From assembly GCA_030549205.1 (NCBI GenBank), contig JAUKTV010000001.1:3472001-3536000 (forward strand): a DNA stretch of 64,000 nucleotides, read 5' to 3'. This document shows positions 24,210 to 34,139 of the stretch, piece by piece. The notes beneath the pieces were generated by a model. The model was not told where the DNA came from. It did no database searches and saw only the letters and a program-made list of their open reading frames with translations. The translations under genes and the position numbers were made by a program. The stretch's first letter is position 1; each line of letters opens with the position of its first letter. This DNA comes from Apiosordaria backusii (taxonomy: Eukaryota; Ascomycota; Sordariomycetes; Sordariales; Lasiosphaeriaceae).

Positions 24210-25058
24210 ATGCCATCAGCATCGACATTACGCACCGTCTCCAGCTACAGGAGAGAATATCTCCCAAAGAAAGATGCCCTTCTCCCCATCAAGCTCTTCC
24301 CCCCTCTCCAACTCCCACAAATTTCGCCTGAGAATCTCCCTCCGAAGCTCTCCTTCAATCTCGAGACAGACAGCACCGAAAAGCGAGTCCTCCTCATCAT
24401 ACCAACAAAAAACCCGTCTAAAACCGAGCTCCTACTCGCCCACTTCAAAGAGAATCTCCCGCCAAACACGGAGCTCCACCACCTCGCTTTCGCAGGCGCG
24501 TCTTCAGGCGTGGGTGAGCAACCCTACGATCAGTCAGGTATAATAGGGGCGCACAACAGAATCGACCACATCGTCACCTGCCTGCCCTTGATCCCAGACG
24601 TGGTAGCAGAGGTCGTAAGCCACCGCATAACAACTATCATCGTGGCAGCCATCGAAAGCTTCATCGCCAGGCCTGGCTACCGCCCTCCTCCCCCCGGGCA
24701 GGAGCCCAGCACAGAACCCATCGACTACGCCTCCATCATGTTTTACAACCCCGTGACTAGGGTGGTGACGACTGGGGTGTCAACAGGCGCGTCTGTACCG
24801 AAGGAGTATTACGAGGAGGCGCAGAAGTATGGGTTTAGTGATCCCTACGACGATTTTATGTTTGCGCACCTCCGGAAGGAGAAGACTTTGTCAAAAGAGG
24901 CGCTGGTGAGACACGGGCGGGTTATGGTGGGTGAAATTTTGGCGGCTAATATTGAGGGGCTGGACAAGGCGGACTGGCATAAGTTTTTGACGGATGGGAG
25001 GGTGTCGAGGTATGGGTTGATTAGGGACGCGTTGAAGAGGATGGAGATTCCGTGGTGA
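24210..25058 (+). CDS. DUF84/NTPase_I-T-like protein
   Basis: Single-exon gene, 282 aa. The core resembles DUF84 (inosine/xanthosine triphosphatase-like) proteins, relatives of the Maf/Ham1 nucleotide-cleansing fold. It has a beta strand into a substrate loop, LLIIPTKNPSKTELL (residues 61-75). A SGVGEQPY segment (99-106) precedes IGAHNRIDHI (112-121), which parallels the 'SGV..QP......GA.NRA' pattern of that family. A second strand pair holds TTIIVAAIESFIARPG. The C-terminal third (residues about 225-282) is helical and may be a fungal addition. There is no signal or membrane segment. The chosen ATG is the first in the frame; an upstream non-ATG extension exists. House-cleaning hydrolysis of non-canonical purine nucleotides is inference. 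Confidence 0.72.
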   Translation: MPSASTLRTVSSYRREYLPKKDALLPIKLFPPLQLPQISPENLPPKLSFNLETDSTEKRVLLIIPTKNPSKTELLLAHFKENLPPNTELHHLAFAGASSGVGEQPYDQSGIIGAHNRIDHIVTCLPLIPDVVAEVVSHRITTIIVAAIESFIARPGYRPPPPGQEPSTEPIDYASIMFYNPVTRVVTTGVSTGASVPKEYYEEAQKYGFSDPYDDFMFAHLRKEKTLSKEALVRHGRVMVGEILAANIEGLDKADWHKFLTDGRVSRYGLIRDALKRMEIPW

Positions 25059-25284
25059 TTTATAGAGGAAGGGGTGTTGTACACTACTGAAATGTGATAG
25101 AGGAGGTTGTATTGTGGAGAGAAGACATCCCCAGAGACACTGATAAACATAATTATGCCTACTCGTATAGGTATCATTATCTCATCAAGAGGCCGGTGAC
25201 ATAGTCTTGACGTGTTTTTTTTCCTCGCAGGTCAGATCAGGCTCTATTCCGCCAGGATACTTTCCAACGTCTAGGGATTACGAG

Positions 25285-26091
25285 TTAGCATACCTCGATG
25301 ATCATCCGAGTACTCGCCGATATCATGGCCCCGATCCCGGGACTAGTTGGCGCGAGGACGCTAGCAACGCCGCCCAGGGCCTTAAGGCTGTCGAGAACGA
25401 GTTCCACGTTCTTCAGGCTCTCGGAGGAGAAAGCAGTTGGCGCGGCGGTCTGAAGCTGATGTGATATTTCCACCTCTAGCTTGTCCAAAGGCTTGGCAAA
25501 CTGAATCTCCAGGAAAGAGTCCTGCCCCACAAGGGCCTGGAATCCGCCGAGCACTGTTGTCCACTCATTGCTGTACTCGCGCAGTCAGCGAATTGTGCCA
25601 AAGACACTTGGCCACCGTCAACACTCGGCTTTGCTGAATGTTCGTTGATTACCTTCCATTCTGAGACAGGATCGTCGGACTCTTCCCAATGAAGGTCCTA
25701 GAAGAGGCCACGGAGGTTGCTAAGGCCCCTGTCGTGGTATCATACCACACAAGCCTTCGAATATGTATCTGTCGATGGTAGTTGTCGAAGTATCTGATAC
25801 ATCACAAATTCGAAGATGAATAGCCGCGAGGGTAATCGTACCGGTTGGTGATGAAGGCTTTGAGAGTCGGCAGTATCCTGGTAACATGACCATCTTCATA
25901 TTCTTTGCACTGGTTTAACGGGGCTGCCCATGGCTACGATAAAGGAGACTCCGGTGCTCTCTTTTCCCAGCCCTGCTTAGACTGGCCACTTTTCTCGCTA
26001 GAGTTCTCGCCGCTATTGGCACCCCGCGACTAGCAACTATCAAGCTTGACGGCAGCAAGATGAGTATGAGAACCAGTGCCCAATTATGCAT
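25285..26091 (-). CDS. Unrecognised four-exon gene
   Basis: Hand-built model complement(join(25285..25570,25653..25793,25842..25933,25990..26091)), 206 aa. Introns of 82, 48 and 56 bp have GT...AG ends, and the phases agree at every junction. Without splicing each frame is short, so the gene is easy to miss. The N-terminus (MHNWALVLILILLPSSLIVA) is hydrophobic and signal-anchor-like, followed by basic RTLARK. The middle (QCKEYEDGHVTRILPTLKAF, NYHRQIHIRRLVWYDTTTG, FIGKSPTILSQNG) looks like a globular domain. Residues about 115-175 are amphipathic helix (FLEIQFAKPLDKLEVEISHQ), and the end is Gly/Ala-rich (GGVASVLAPTSPGIGAMI), possibly membrane-active. I recognise no family. The start is uncertain, because exon 1 is the weakest part. 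A 3' intron at 25293 could alter the last residues. Confidence 0.5.
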
Positions 26092-26403
26092 TTTGTTCTT
26101 GCTCCTGACGCCAGCTTACCAATAGAAATACCTACTGAGGACAAGGCGCAGCCTTGGAAGGGGCTCTTCCCATTGGTGTATTCGGGCAACGGCGCTGCCA
26201 AAGCTCCATGGAAGGTTTGGAAACCGCAGCCTGACGCCCCCGACCAGAAGCCGTGGTATCAGTGGATGAATGACGCCGATCTTAACCCCAATCTCGGCAA
26301 GAAGCCAACCGGCCTCTCTGATGAGGAGAGAGGTCGCGGCATGCACCATCCGACAAGGAAGAGGTCTGGAAGCGCGGCAGGAACTGTGGCCGAGGGAGGC
26401 TAA
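26086..26403 (+). CDS. Hypothetical small ORF
   Basis: Open frame of 105 aa starting ATGCAT. It is rich in Trp, Pro and Lys (KAPWKVWKPQPDAP, PWYQWMNDADLNPNLGKKP) and ends in a basic, glycine-rich tail. C/G-ending codons (AAC CTC GGC AAG) make it look more coding-like than neighbouring shadows. No domain, signal peptide or intron is evident. Its first six bases overlap the proposed start of the opposite-strand gene ending at 26091, so at least one of the two starts is probably wrong. Confidence 0.35.
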   Translation: MHFVLAPDASLPIEIPTEDKAQPWKGLFPLVYSGNGAAKAPWKVWKPQPDAPDQKPWYQWMNDADLNPNLGKKPTGLSDEERGRGMHHPTRKRSGSAAGTVAEGG

Positions 26404-26588
26404 GGAGTGTTGAGGTGCGGTGGGATCATGGCCGTTGAGGAATGACATTATGAGGAGATATCTGCAACTGACAACTTTCGCACTTCTCCAGACACGATAT
26501 CAGTTTAGGTATCCAGCACAGATTGTATCCAGCACAGATCGTAGCTAGGTAGCGGCAAATCCTACTTGTATCTCTTCCCAACCCGCGC

Positions 26589-28997
26589 TCACGAGCTCTC
26601 GAAAGGGACCTTGCCAGTGAGGACCACCCTCGGAATCTTCATCTCCGATAAAAGTTTGCTGGTTACGTCAAGTAGCTTGACGTCGGTTCCTGTGTACAGT
26701 CAGTGGGGCTGGCCGATGATCCGAGATAAAAATGAACGGCCCTAACCTTTCGATGCAATGATGGATGCAATGACGCCGTAGTGCTCCTCTACATGGTTCG
26801 CCGCAGACAACGTGGGAGTTGACCAGCTGTACCGTTCTCAGCGGACGTCCGATGATCAAGGTCACAATGGGACCTACCTGTGAGAACGATTTCGGGCTGT
26901 CCGGCCATGGGACTCTGAAACGGTTGCCGGAGACCCCAGGCGAATTCCTCGCGATCTCGCTCTCTTGGGCTGAAGAAAGTCAATGTGGGACTGACAAGGC
27001 GGTACTCACTGGGAAGAAACTTGCGCGGGGCGAAAGACGTCACGGGCGTCGGGTTCGCCATACTTGAACGGCGTCACCATGAATGAGTCGGGCCCAAAGA
27101 CGCGCTCAATGAACGACTGAAACTGTTCGCGCTTGGTTTGAACACCTCGGAAATGCTCCTCTGTCATTTGGGCGCCATCCTCCCATCGCATTTGCGTAAG
27201 AGGATTGACATAAGGTTGACGCCCAAACTTGGCCTGGTATTCGGTGCGGAAGGCAGCTCGGCCATGGTATTGACCCCAAATGATATAGTCGTAGAGTACC
27301 TGTCAAGAATTGGAGCGTCAGCCTTGAACAGGCCCTTGCGACAAGTTATAAGGAAACAGGGCTCGCCTCGGCAAAGTAGTTCTCATAAGACTCGTTGGTG
27401 TAAGTCTGGGTACGGTCCCACTCCTCGGTCAAGTTCACCAGCCGTCTCTTCACCCCTAATACACTTTCCAAAGAAGACACGACCTGTTCGTAGATGTCTT
27501 GAACGCCTTGGTCTTGGATTGGGAACATATGAGTCGGGTAGATGAGGGTCGGCTGATCGTTGGTTGCGAGATCTTGTGGCGTTTGGAAAAGCGATTTCGA
27601 GACGCGAGCTAACACATCAAAATCTTTTGACAAAACCCCGATCGAATCCAAGTCACCAAAGGCAAATATTAGGCCGAGCTCAAGAGTCAAGGACCCGCGT
27701 GGACGTACTTGTGGATAACGACGGTGCCGTCATTGCTTGCGGCTCCCCTCGAAGGTCGAAATCCAAACACGGACTGGCTTGCGGCAGGCTGTCGAACGCT
27801 GCCTCCGGCTTTGCACTATGTTCGTCAGTGTTTCTTTTACGGGCTGGATTGGTCACAAACGAGCCAAACATACTGTCTGTTCCGATGGCAAAGTCCAGCC
27901 AATCATAAGCGCCTGTCGCTGCTCCGGCACCGTAGCTGCTCCCTCCTGGCGAGCGGATGCCGTCTCCCCGAGGGTTCCAGGGTGCATGAAAATCGACAAA
28001 GTCTCCAGTTGGATCTTCAGCATCTGCAAATTGACTCATGTCTGTCTTGCCAACAATCACGGCTCCGAGATCAATCAGTTTCTGAACGGCCGGGGCAGAT
28101 GCCGGTGCTGGCCCGTATAGCTCGCCATAAGCCCTAGACGACGCGCAGGTTCTGACGCCGGCTATATCCCCATTGTCTTTGATGGCGACCCTCAGCCCGT
28201 GAAGGGATTTGTCCGACCTTGGAGGGTAGTAAAATCGGGACGGAACTGCGATCGCCAAGTTCGGTGGAGCTTCAGGGGTTGATGCGTTCAGATACTTGAT
28301 CCTTCTGAATGTCAGTCAGGGCAGCGTGGACCTGTGAACATCGGACGAAGCAATTGAACTCACTGGCCCGACTTTGTTTGGATGACAGACGCCACGAAGG
28401 CGCCCTGGCGGTCGGGAAGCAGCTTCCATACAGGGTAGAGACCCATGGAAGATGCCAAATAGGGGCCATCGAGGGTTCTCGTGGCGCCTGCGACATGGCT
28501 CTCCATGAGACCGAGTCGCGAGACACCCAAAGACAACAAATATTCACCCAAGGATTTCGCCAGGTCATTTGCGTCCCTGCGACTCCCGACCAGAATGACG
28601 AGGTCCAGAAATTGCCTCCCAAAGACATCGTCAGTTGCCTCAAAGTGTTCGATCTTGCTTCGGATTGCATCCGTCGAGAAGTAAAGCGGCCGCTAACCGA
28701 GTTGGCCTTGACGTTAGCGGGGCACATAAACTTTGGTCCATTCGGTGGGGCCAGACTTATGAATTGACGATGATCAATGAAGAAAGAACCGCCTGACAGC
28801 GCGACAACTGACGACGACGACAGAAGCGGCGATCGAGGGTGGATGTCTCGGGGACGTGGGAGAACTTTGACGGTATCCAGGCCGCCCGTGCGGGGCCCAC
28901 CACCGCTTGGTGCTAAAACGTTGATGGCGGTCATGACCAGAGAGCTGAGCCACGCGAGACCGTCGTGGAACAACAGGTTCCCAAGAACTAACTGCAT
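26589..28997 (-). pseudogene. Amidase-signature gene, probably inactivated
   Basis: Multi-exon fungal amidase (amidase-signature hydrolase). The core is clear: VPSRFYY, GLRVAIKDNGDIAG with the catalytic Lys, LIDLGAVIVGKTDMSQFA, SPGGSSYGAGAATG (cis-Ser region) and, across a 65-bp intron (27809-27873), AIGTDTGGSVRQPA with the nucleophile Ser. C-terminal pieces include YVNPLTQMRWEDGAQMT, FQSPMAGQPEIVLT, GQLP and HVEEHYGVIASIIASKGTDV. Three places break the frame. After VVIHK, a good donor at 27708 has no AG near the expected acceptor (about 27660), where TTTGCC stands. A one-base discrepancy lies at about 26810-26825, between GQLP and HVEEH. In the N-terminal part the frame switches at about 28671-28721, between WTKVYVP, KANSVSGRFTS and TDAIRSKIEHFEATDDVF. 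Non-standard splicing or assembly errors are alternatives. The 5' limit is uncertain. Confidence 0.6.
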
Positions 28998-29161
28998 GGC
29001 AAGATGCGCAAAGCGACCGGATTAGCTTGGGTCGCGAGATTGATGCGAAAGGGGAAACTTTTGCGGTGCTTCTGGGCAAATGCCTGAGCACCCAATCGAG
29101 GCCCAGAAGTGCCTTGGAAGGAAACTGATACCTGAAGTGGTTGGGTGAGGGCATTCACAAG

Positions 29162-29189
29162 TCCTTATCTTATCTCTTATCTCTTATCT
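29162..29189. repeat. TTATCTC microsatellite
   Basis: Four tandem, slightly variable units of TTATCTC/TTATCT in a gene-free spacer. Confidence 0.85.
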
Positions 29190-29292
29190 GGTTGTGCCCC
29201 ACAATTGGCCCAGTCAAAGAGATCACTTCAGGAGCACTCAATTCATCGCCTTTTTCCACACCTTTTCTTGACCTATTAGTTCATACTAATTG

Positions 29293-29440
29293 ACCACTGT
29301 ATCAGAAACCCCCCTCCTGGAACATCATGTGGTAACCATATTAGGGCCCTAACATCATATTCTGGCTACAACAGGATGTTTTCGATCTAATATGGCCAAA
29401 CCACTGTTTTTCAGAAACTTCCTGTTGAACTGAACATTAT
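29293..29440. repeat. Imperfect direct and inverted repeat pair
   Basis: A segment of about 36 bp at 29293-29328 (ACCACTGTATCAGAAAC...) recurs imperfectly at 29400-29440. Between them, GTGGTAACCATATTAG (29329-29344) faces an imperfect inverted copy, CTAATATGGCCAAACCAC (29387-29404). The arrangement could be a relic of a small transposable element, but no target duplication is clear. Confidence 0.4.
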
Positions 29441-29892
29441 ATTTCTGGTTCGAACATTATGTTCCTAGTAATGTTGACCTAGTTGGCCCTATCCAGCTCG
29501 CAAGCCGCACCTTCCACCACACAGCCATACCTGCCTTTATATATCTGGCCGTGAGGCCCTAGTTTGATTTCTGATGTGGTTGTTGTCGTAAATTTCTTCT
29601 AATTTGTGATATATCGTGATATGTGGGTGTGGTGTTGATAGCCTAACCATTAAGATACTAGTATTACAATACAATACTACCAATCAGTAGCCTACCAAGG
29701 GAGTATGACATGTAAGACACCACTGGCTGACGATAAAACAGCACCGCCTCAACAACCGTGCCGTTCAAGGTTGTGGTTGCGACCGTAAACGCAAGCCTTT
29801 GGTTGCCGCACATATTGGTGAGCCCCTTATACCAGTCTTTTGCCTCTTTGCAACTGGATTTGAGCTGAAAATGGTTGCAACACACACTAGAT

Positions 29893-29981
29893 CAAACCGG
29901 TCCATCAACTGAGCAGCGCGTCAAGTACCACATGGGGGATGACGCCTCCGTTTTACTCAAAGGCCGATACCAGATTATCAA
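29893..29981 (+). pseudogene. Possible truncated protein-kinase N-terminus
   Basis: The forward frame reads a segment with VKYHMGDDASVLLKGRYQII. It resembles the stretch just before the glycine loop of fungal SRPK-like kinases (Y.P...GD.L..GRYQII..LG.G). It runs into a good donor (GTATGT at 29982), but no kinase continuation follows; the next 80 bases lead into an AT-rich patch. It is probably a broken fragment, and the assignment is weak. Confidence 0.22.
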
Positions 29982-30039
29982 GTATGTGTCTTTTTCTTTT
30001 TTCTTTTTTCTTGGTCGAGGTCAACGGCTATCGGTCTCC

Positions 30040-30260
30040 AACTACCACCTATATTAAAAATAACTGTTAAAATCCAGTACTTACTTGTGGAATTTAAAGT
30101 ACTTTTTCCCTTATGGTTTCAGTTTTAATAATTTATAAAGCTTCCTATAATAGTGATAGCGAGGCTTTTATATTAGAAGGATAGCTTTTAGGCTATACTG
30201 AGCTTTTATTAAAGGATAGTTGAGCTATTTTAAGTTCTAGGTTTGTAGGTTTATTTTTTA
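30040..30260. other. Small AT-rich patch
   Basis: About 220 bases with markedly lower G+C than the surroundings and many TAA/TTA triplets, similar in texture to the large AT-rich block. It is likely a small mutated repeat relic; no family could be read. Confidence 0.4.
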
Positions 30261-30341
30261 TGGTGATCAGCATTGCAAAGACACGGTATGAGGCGTTCTG
30301 ATTTCGATTTACCTACACAATTCTGGTGTCCACGGCCAAAT

Positions 30342-32051
30342 TCAAAAACTATTCCTAACCTGATTCATCTCCACTGCCCCCTCCTCCTTCACACTTTGCT
30401 CGTTTTGCTTCCCACCCGGACCCCTCCTCCAAAACCCTCTCCACCCTTGATCTTCTACAGCCCATTTCTTCGCTTGCTTCCACCCGGCAACAATGGCGTC
30501 GCTGTTTCCTAACCATACCCTCCAAAGGACGACAATCAGGATCGTTGCCGGGAGAGTGGTGACCCAGTAGATCCACATCTTGCCAGAGACTTGCCATTCG
30601 CCGTCGTCGCCGTAGGTGAAGAAGGTTGTGCTGAAGAGGGACTGTTTCTAGGTAGTTAGTTACTGATATAGACCAGGGGGTAGGGTATTTATTTGGGATG
30701 AAGGGAAGAATTCACAGAGAAGAATGTCGCTGGAAGAAAGACCATGGTGAGTAGGGCTATGCTTTTGAGCACCGAGTTGTCTTGCATGGTGAGGTTGTTG
30801 AACGCCTGTGTATTCCTTCTTAGCAAAGATGTCTCTTGACTTGTTCTCTCATACCCAAACAAAACTCAGAATTTGAGGGAATACGTAAAGGACTAACCGT
30901 GTTGATTTCATTCTTGAGCCTTTCTCTGTTGCTATCGGCCCGCAATTTCAAGTTTTTGAGGAGAGAAATTTGAAACTGGGCGTGCTGATGAGCTTGGTGC
31001 TTGTATGTTTGCGTTAGAGACGTTGTGGCTGTTGTGTCGTCAGCAGCAACTGTAGCTGACGGAGGACGGGAAGGGAAAGAATCATGAGCCATGGCTCGAC
31101 ATCTTTGTAGTTCCTTGAGGGTATCGATGGCTGCTTCGAGGGTTTCCGAGGAGTGGATGGCGTGGCGGGACATCTCGTGCACCTCACTGAAGATGGCGCC
31201 TGTTCGCATACGGCTCTAGAGTGAGAGAGTATTAGAGAGATTAGACGATTATCGTTTGTGTAGAGAGAAGGTGATGTTCCCACCCTTTCTAACTGACGAA
31301 CTGGATCTCGGATTCGCCAAACTGAAATGTCAGAATAAACTATTATTTGGTCGACGAGGCTTGTGTGCATCGCAAGGGGATCATGGAAGATGAGTTTGGG
31401 GGGCGATGCGTTGCGCAATAGTCGAACGAGCTGGTCAGGGAAGTCGGAAGGTGTATCGATGATCAAAACTTGGTGTTTGTTGGGATAGTCCCACCGGGTA
31501 AGCACAGTTGTTTCGAACCATCTGTAGCTGTGTTCCTTTTTTGTGACGTACTCAGGGTTGCCGTCATGTGGCTTACTAGCATCGTCGACTTTGCGGACCA
31601 TTTTGGTGAGGATGCGAAACCAGGTTGCTTTTGACATCAGTGAACCGTAGCGAGGAGGGCAATGAAAAAGAAAAGAACCGGTGGCGTACGTACATAGCCC
31701 GATGATGCGCTTTTGAGATGATGTCTCATCGTATGTTGCTTGACTACCAAAGAAGCCGTTAAGGTCAAAGCATGTTTTGTTGCCCACAAACGTAGGGACG
31801 TTGAAATGCTGAAGAACTCTGGCGCGGTGTACGCCTACGCCGAGGTAGTCCTCAGCGTCAAGAAAGCTATCTTTGGGTTAGATTCTGCCTCTGAACCACC
31901 ATCACAGGTGACAACTCGAGACTTACGCGTAGCATTGCTCAGGAAGATCGATCTGGAGTTCAAAGTCAGCCTTGGTGCCTGGTCGAATATCGAAGACAAC
32001 TGGGAGTAACCGACGCTCTCGGGGGTAAAATCTACTGTGCTGTGTGCCCAT
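30342..32051 (-). CDS. CorA-like transmembrane protein
   Basis: Fungal protein of the CorA-like (magnesium transporter-like) class. The model has six exons: complement(join(30342..30641,30716..30805,30898..31215,31284..31627,31694..31866,31927..32051)), 449 aa. Introns of 74, 92, 68, 66 and 60 bp are all in phase. The soluble N-terminal region includes RPGTKADFELQID, YLGVGVHRARVLQHFNVP and the block DQIIVYSDISVWRIRDPVRQ. A long helix (AIFSEVHEMSRHAIHSSETL; NLKLRADSNRERLKNEIN) leads to two C-terminal membrane helices: SVLKSIALLTMVFLPATFFS and WIYWVTTLPATILIVVLWRVW. The Gly-Met-Asn loop motif of true CorA channels is absent, as is common in these fungal relatives, so ion transport is uncertain. 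The C-terminus is charged. The frame is intact although it lies only 1.7 kb from the mutated block. Confidence 0.82.
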
Positions 32052-32786
32052 TTCTCCCCATTCAACGCTTGTGGCTTGTTAGTTTTATGACTGGCGTATA
32101 CCTACCTTCTTGCGTTTGAGTGCACGTACCAGGTTGAAGAATAGTTATTGTTGGTCTCGGTGCCATGCCGGGCATCACGGATAAAAATAATAAAAGCAGA
32201 TAACCAAATTGCCACACCAAAAAACAAAGATTGAATTATCATTCAAAGTGAAAGTTTTGAGTAGATGTGGTTACACATTTCTGCGCAGCAAAAAGACCAG
32301 AGCAAATGATCATGTTTGCGAGGAAAAGTGGTGATGAGGCTCTTCTCACTTAAGCACTGCCCCCGTGGTACTTGAGCGCAAGTTGCCTATCAGCCTATCA
32401 CGAACCGCCACAATATGTCGGGCAACCTCGACGATCTGGGCAAAATCACCCCTGCAGTGACAACCAGGGGCGTGCAGCTACCTTGAGCAATGCACCACGA
32501 CTTATCTGTATTTCGGCTCGGCACCTGGCAATGACAGACTTCTCGGTAAACAAAAAAGTCCAGTGCCAGACAATGCGATTTGGGCCCAGTGTGAGCTAAT
32601 AAAATATTTAAATTTACAGGATAGGTGGTGCCGGGTTGCAGTGACCTTTGAAAACGAACCAAGAAGCCAAAGAGTGAAAAGAAAAGAACAGATGGCTGTA
32701 AGAACAGAGTTTGGGCATGACTCCACGACACAGCTTAACTTGAACTGCCCCTGCCATCAAATCCATGTGTTGACACAATCGAACCA
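32052..32786. other. Intergenic region
   Basis: Promoter side of the CorA-like gene and 3' flank of the small secreted protein gene. No coding structure or RNA gene seen. Confidence 0.5.
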
Positions 32787-33500
32787 TCAGACTGGAACAA
32801 GTCCCTCATACGCTTCAATAGCTCTATCAAGCTTCTCGTCCAACGAGACGTACGTACGTCGAAGGTCGATTTCTTCAGGAGCGTCAAAGACGACGATTGA
32901 AATGTAGTACGGCTTAACAAAGAATATCGTGGATCAGCAAATTGTCCGGGTAGAACCATTATCTCCGAGCGCCATTCTTTCTGAATGGACGGAATGCTAT
33001 CACAGACAGAAGGGAAAGAAGCCCGAACAACTTACAATAGTCGCCAACTTAAAGCTCTTCAGCGCTGCACTGATATCCTTTCCAATTACCGGGACCACAG
33101 AGCAAGGATTGATAGCCTCACCTTCTATTATGTCATCCAACGCGCGGCTAACAGAGAGGGTTGCTCTGACAAGATTGTCTTCAATAGTTCGGCCCACTGC
33201 AACATCGGCCGGGTTGGCCAAGCTGAGGGGCGGCTTGAAGGAGTAAATTCTCTGACCGTCCTCATTGAAATCAACGGTAAGTTCTTTCAAGATAGGGACT
33301 ATTTCGGCAAAAGGACTCATATTCAGATGATAGAGAGTACAGCTTAGAGTGTCTATGCTGCCTGCTTTGGCCGCGAGGTTTTGAGCGATGGCCAGGTAGG
33401 AGGCAGTGCTAGCAAGGACATATTGAGCGTCCGCGGAGACTTGTGCGGAGACGCTTACGATAGAGAGGGTTGAAAGAATGAGAGTCGAGAGGCGGACCAT
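32787..33500 (-). CDS. Small secreted helical protein
   Basis: Predicted secreted protein of 196 aa. The model is complement(join(32787..32912,33036..33500)); a 123-bp intron (GTAAGT...TTGTTAAG) joins in phase 0 and removes stops present in the unspliced frame. Residues 1-19 are a clear signal peptide (MVRLSTLILSTLSIVSVSA). The mature part is mostly helical and Ala/Ser/Leu-rich (ADAQYVLASTASYLAIAQNL; NLVRATLSVSRALDDIIEG), with two visible cysteines (TLSCTL, NPCSVV). It ends VSLDEKLDRAIEAYEGLVPV. The layout recalls hydrophobic-surface-binding / cell-wall galactomannoprotein-like families, but I cannot confirm it. It is the last intact gene before the AT-rich block, about 300 bp from its edge. 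Confidence 0.7.
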
Positions 33501-33710
33501 CTTGAATGTGAATAGTTGTTGTGTGAAGGTAATGTTGTATAAAAGAGAAAGGCATATAAGTACGTCAAGGTCTCGTAGATAACCTTTTATAGGTTGAACC
33601 ACATGGTTGTGGGCCACACCGGGCTTTGGGACACCCGCCCCGACACCAGCCATTAACCTTAAGGAGATTACCTCTTGTCAGGGTCGAAAAGTGGGGCCCT
33701 ATGGCGGTTG

Positions 33711-33750
33711 GCTCGGCTCAGTGGCTCTCAGTAGCTCTCAGTGGCTCTCA
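33711..33750. repeat. 10-bp tandem repeat at the block edge
   Basis: Three tandem copies of GTGGCTCTCA/GTAGCTCTCA (33721-33750) are preceded by a fourth, weaker copy (GCTCGGCTCA). The array is followed by TATTTAAAGGGGG and then by the AT-rich block. It may be the surviving edge of an older LTR, but that is not shown. Confidence 0.7.
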
Positions 33751-34139
33751 GAGGTATTTAAAGGGGGTCTCAGGGCCTAGATCTTAGATTTAATCAGGGT
33801 TTAGTGCTCTTCTTACACTAATAATAACTTCGCAGGCGTCTATGTTATACTACGTATACGCAATAGATAACTTACCTACTTGCCTAAGAGACCTATTTTA
33901 TTATAATATATTCTTCCTAATATGTTAAATCCTTTACTTTTTAGAGCAAGTAACTGGATAAAGTATCTATTACATTAGTTTAATTATACTAATCTAATTA
34001 TAATAGCTTTAATCTTTAACTATAATTTTGCTTAATAAACACCTTACTTATATAGATTTTATAACCTTTTTAATACTTATAAGTTTTCTACTACCTTATA
34101 AACTTAATTAACAAATTAGCTAAATAAGTTTACTTTAAT

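Larger units (their letters stand above)
28998..30341. other. Intergenic region with repeats and relics
   Basis: This 1.3-kb stretch separates the amidase relic from the CorA-like gene. It holds a TATCT-type microsatellite, a pair of imperfect direct and inverted repeats, a possible kinase fragment and a small AT-rich patch (listed separately). A 73-codon minus-strand frame at 29664-29885 is not convincing. Confidence 0.5.

Noticed and set aside
28272..28997. 241-codon frame as a stand-alone gene
   Set aside because: Most of it is out of frame with the amidase-like sequence on the same strand; only its first part may be amidase N-terminus.
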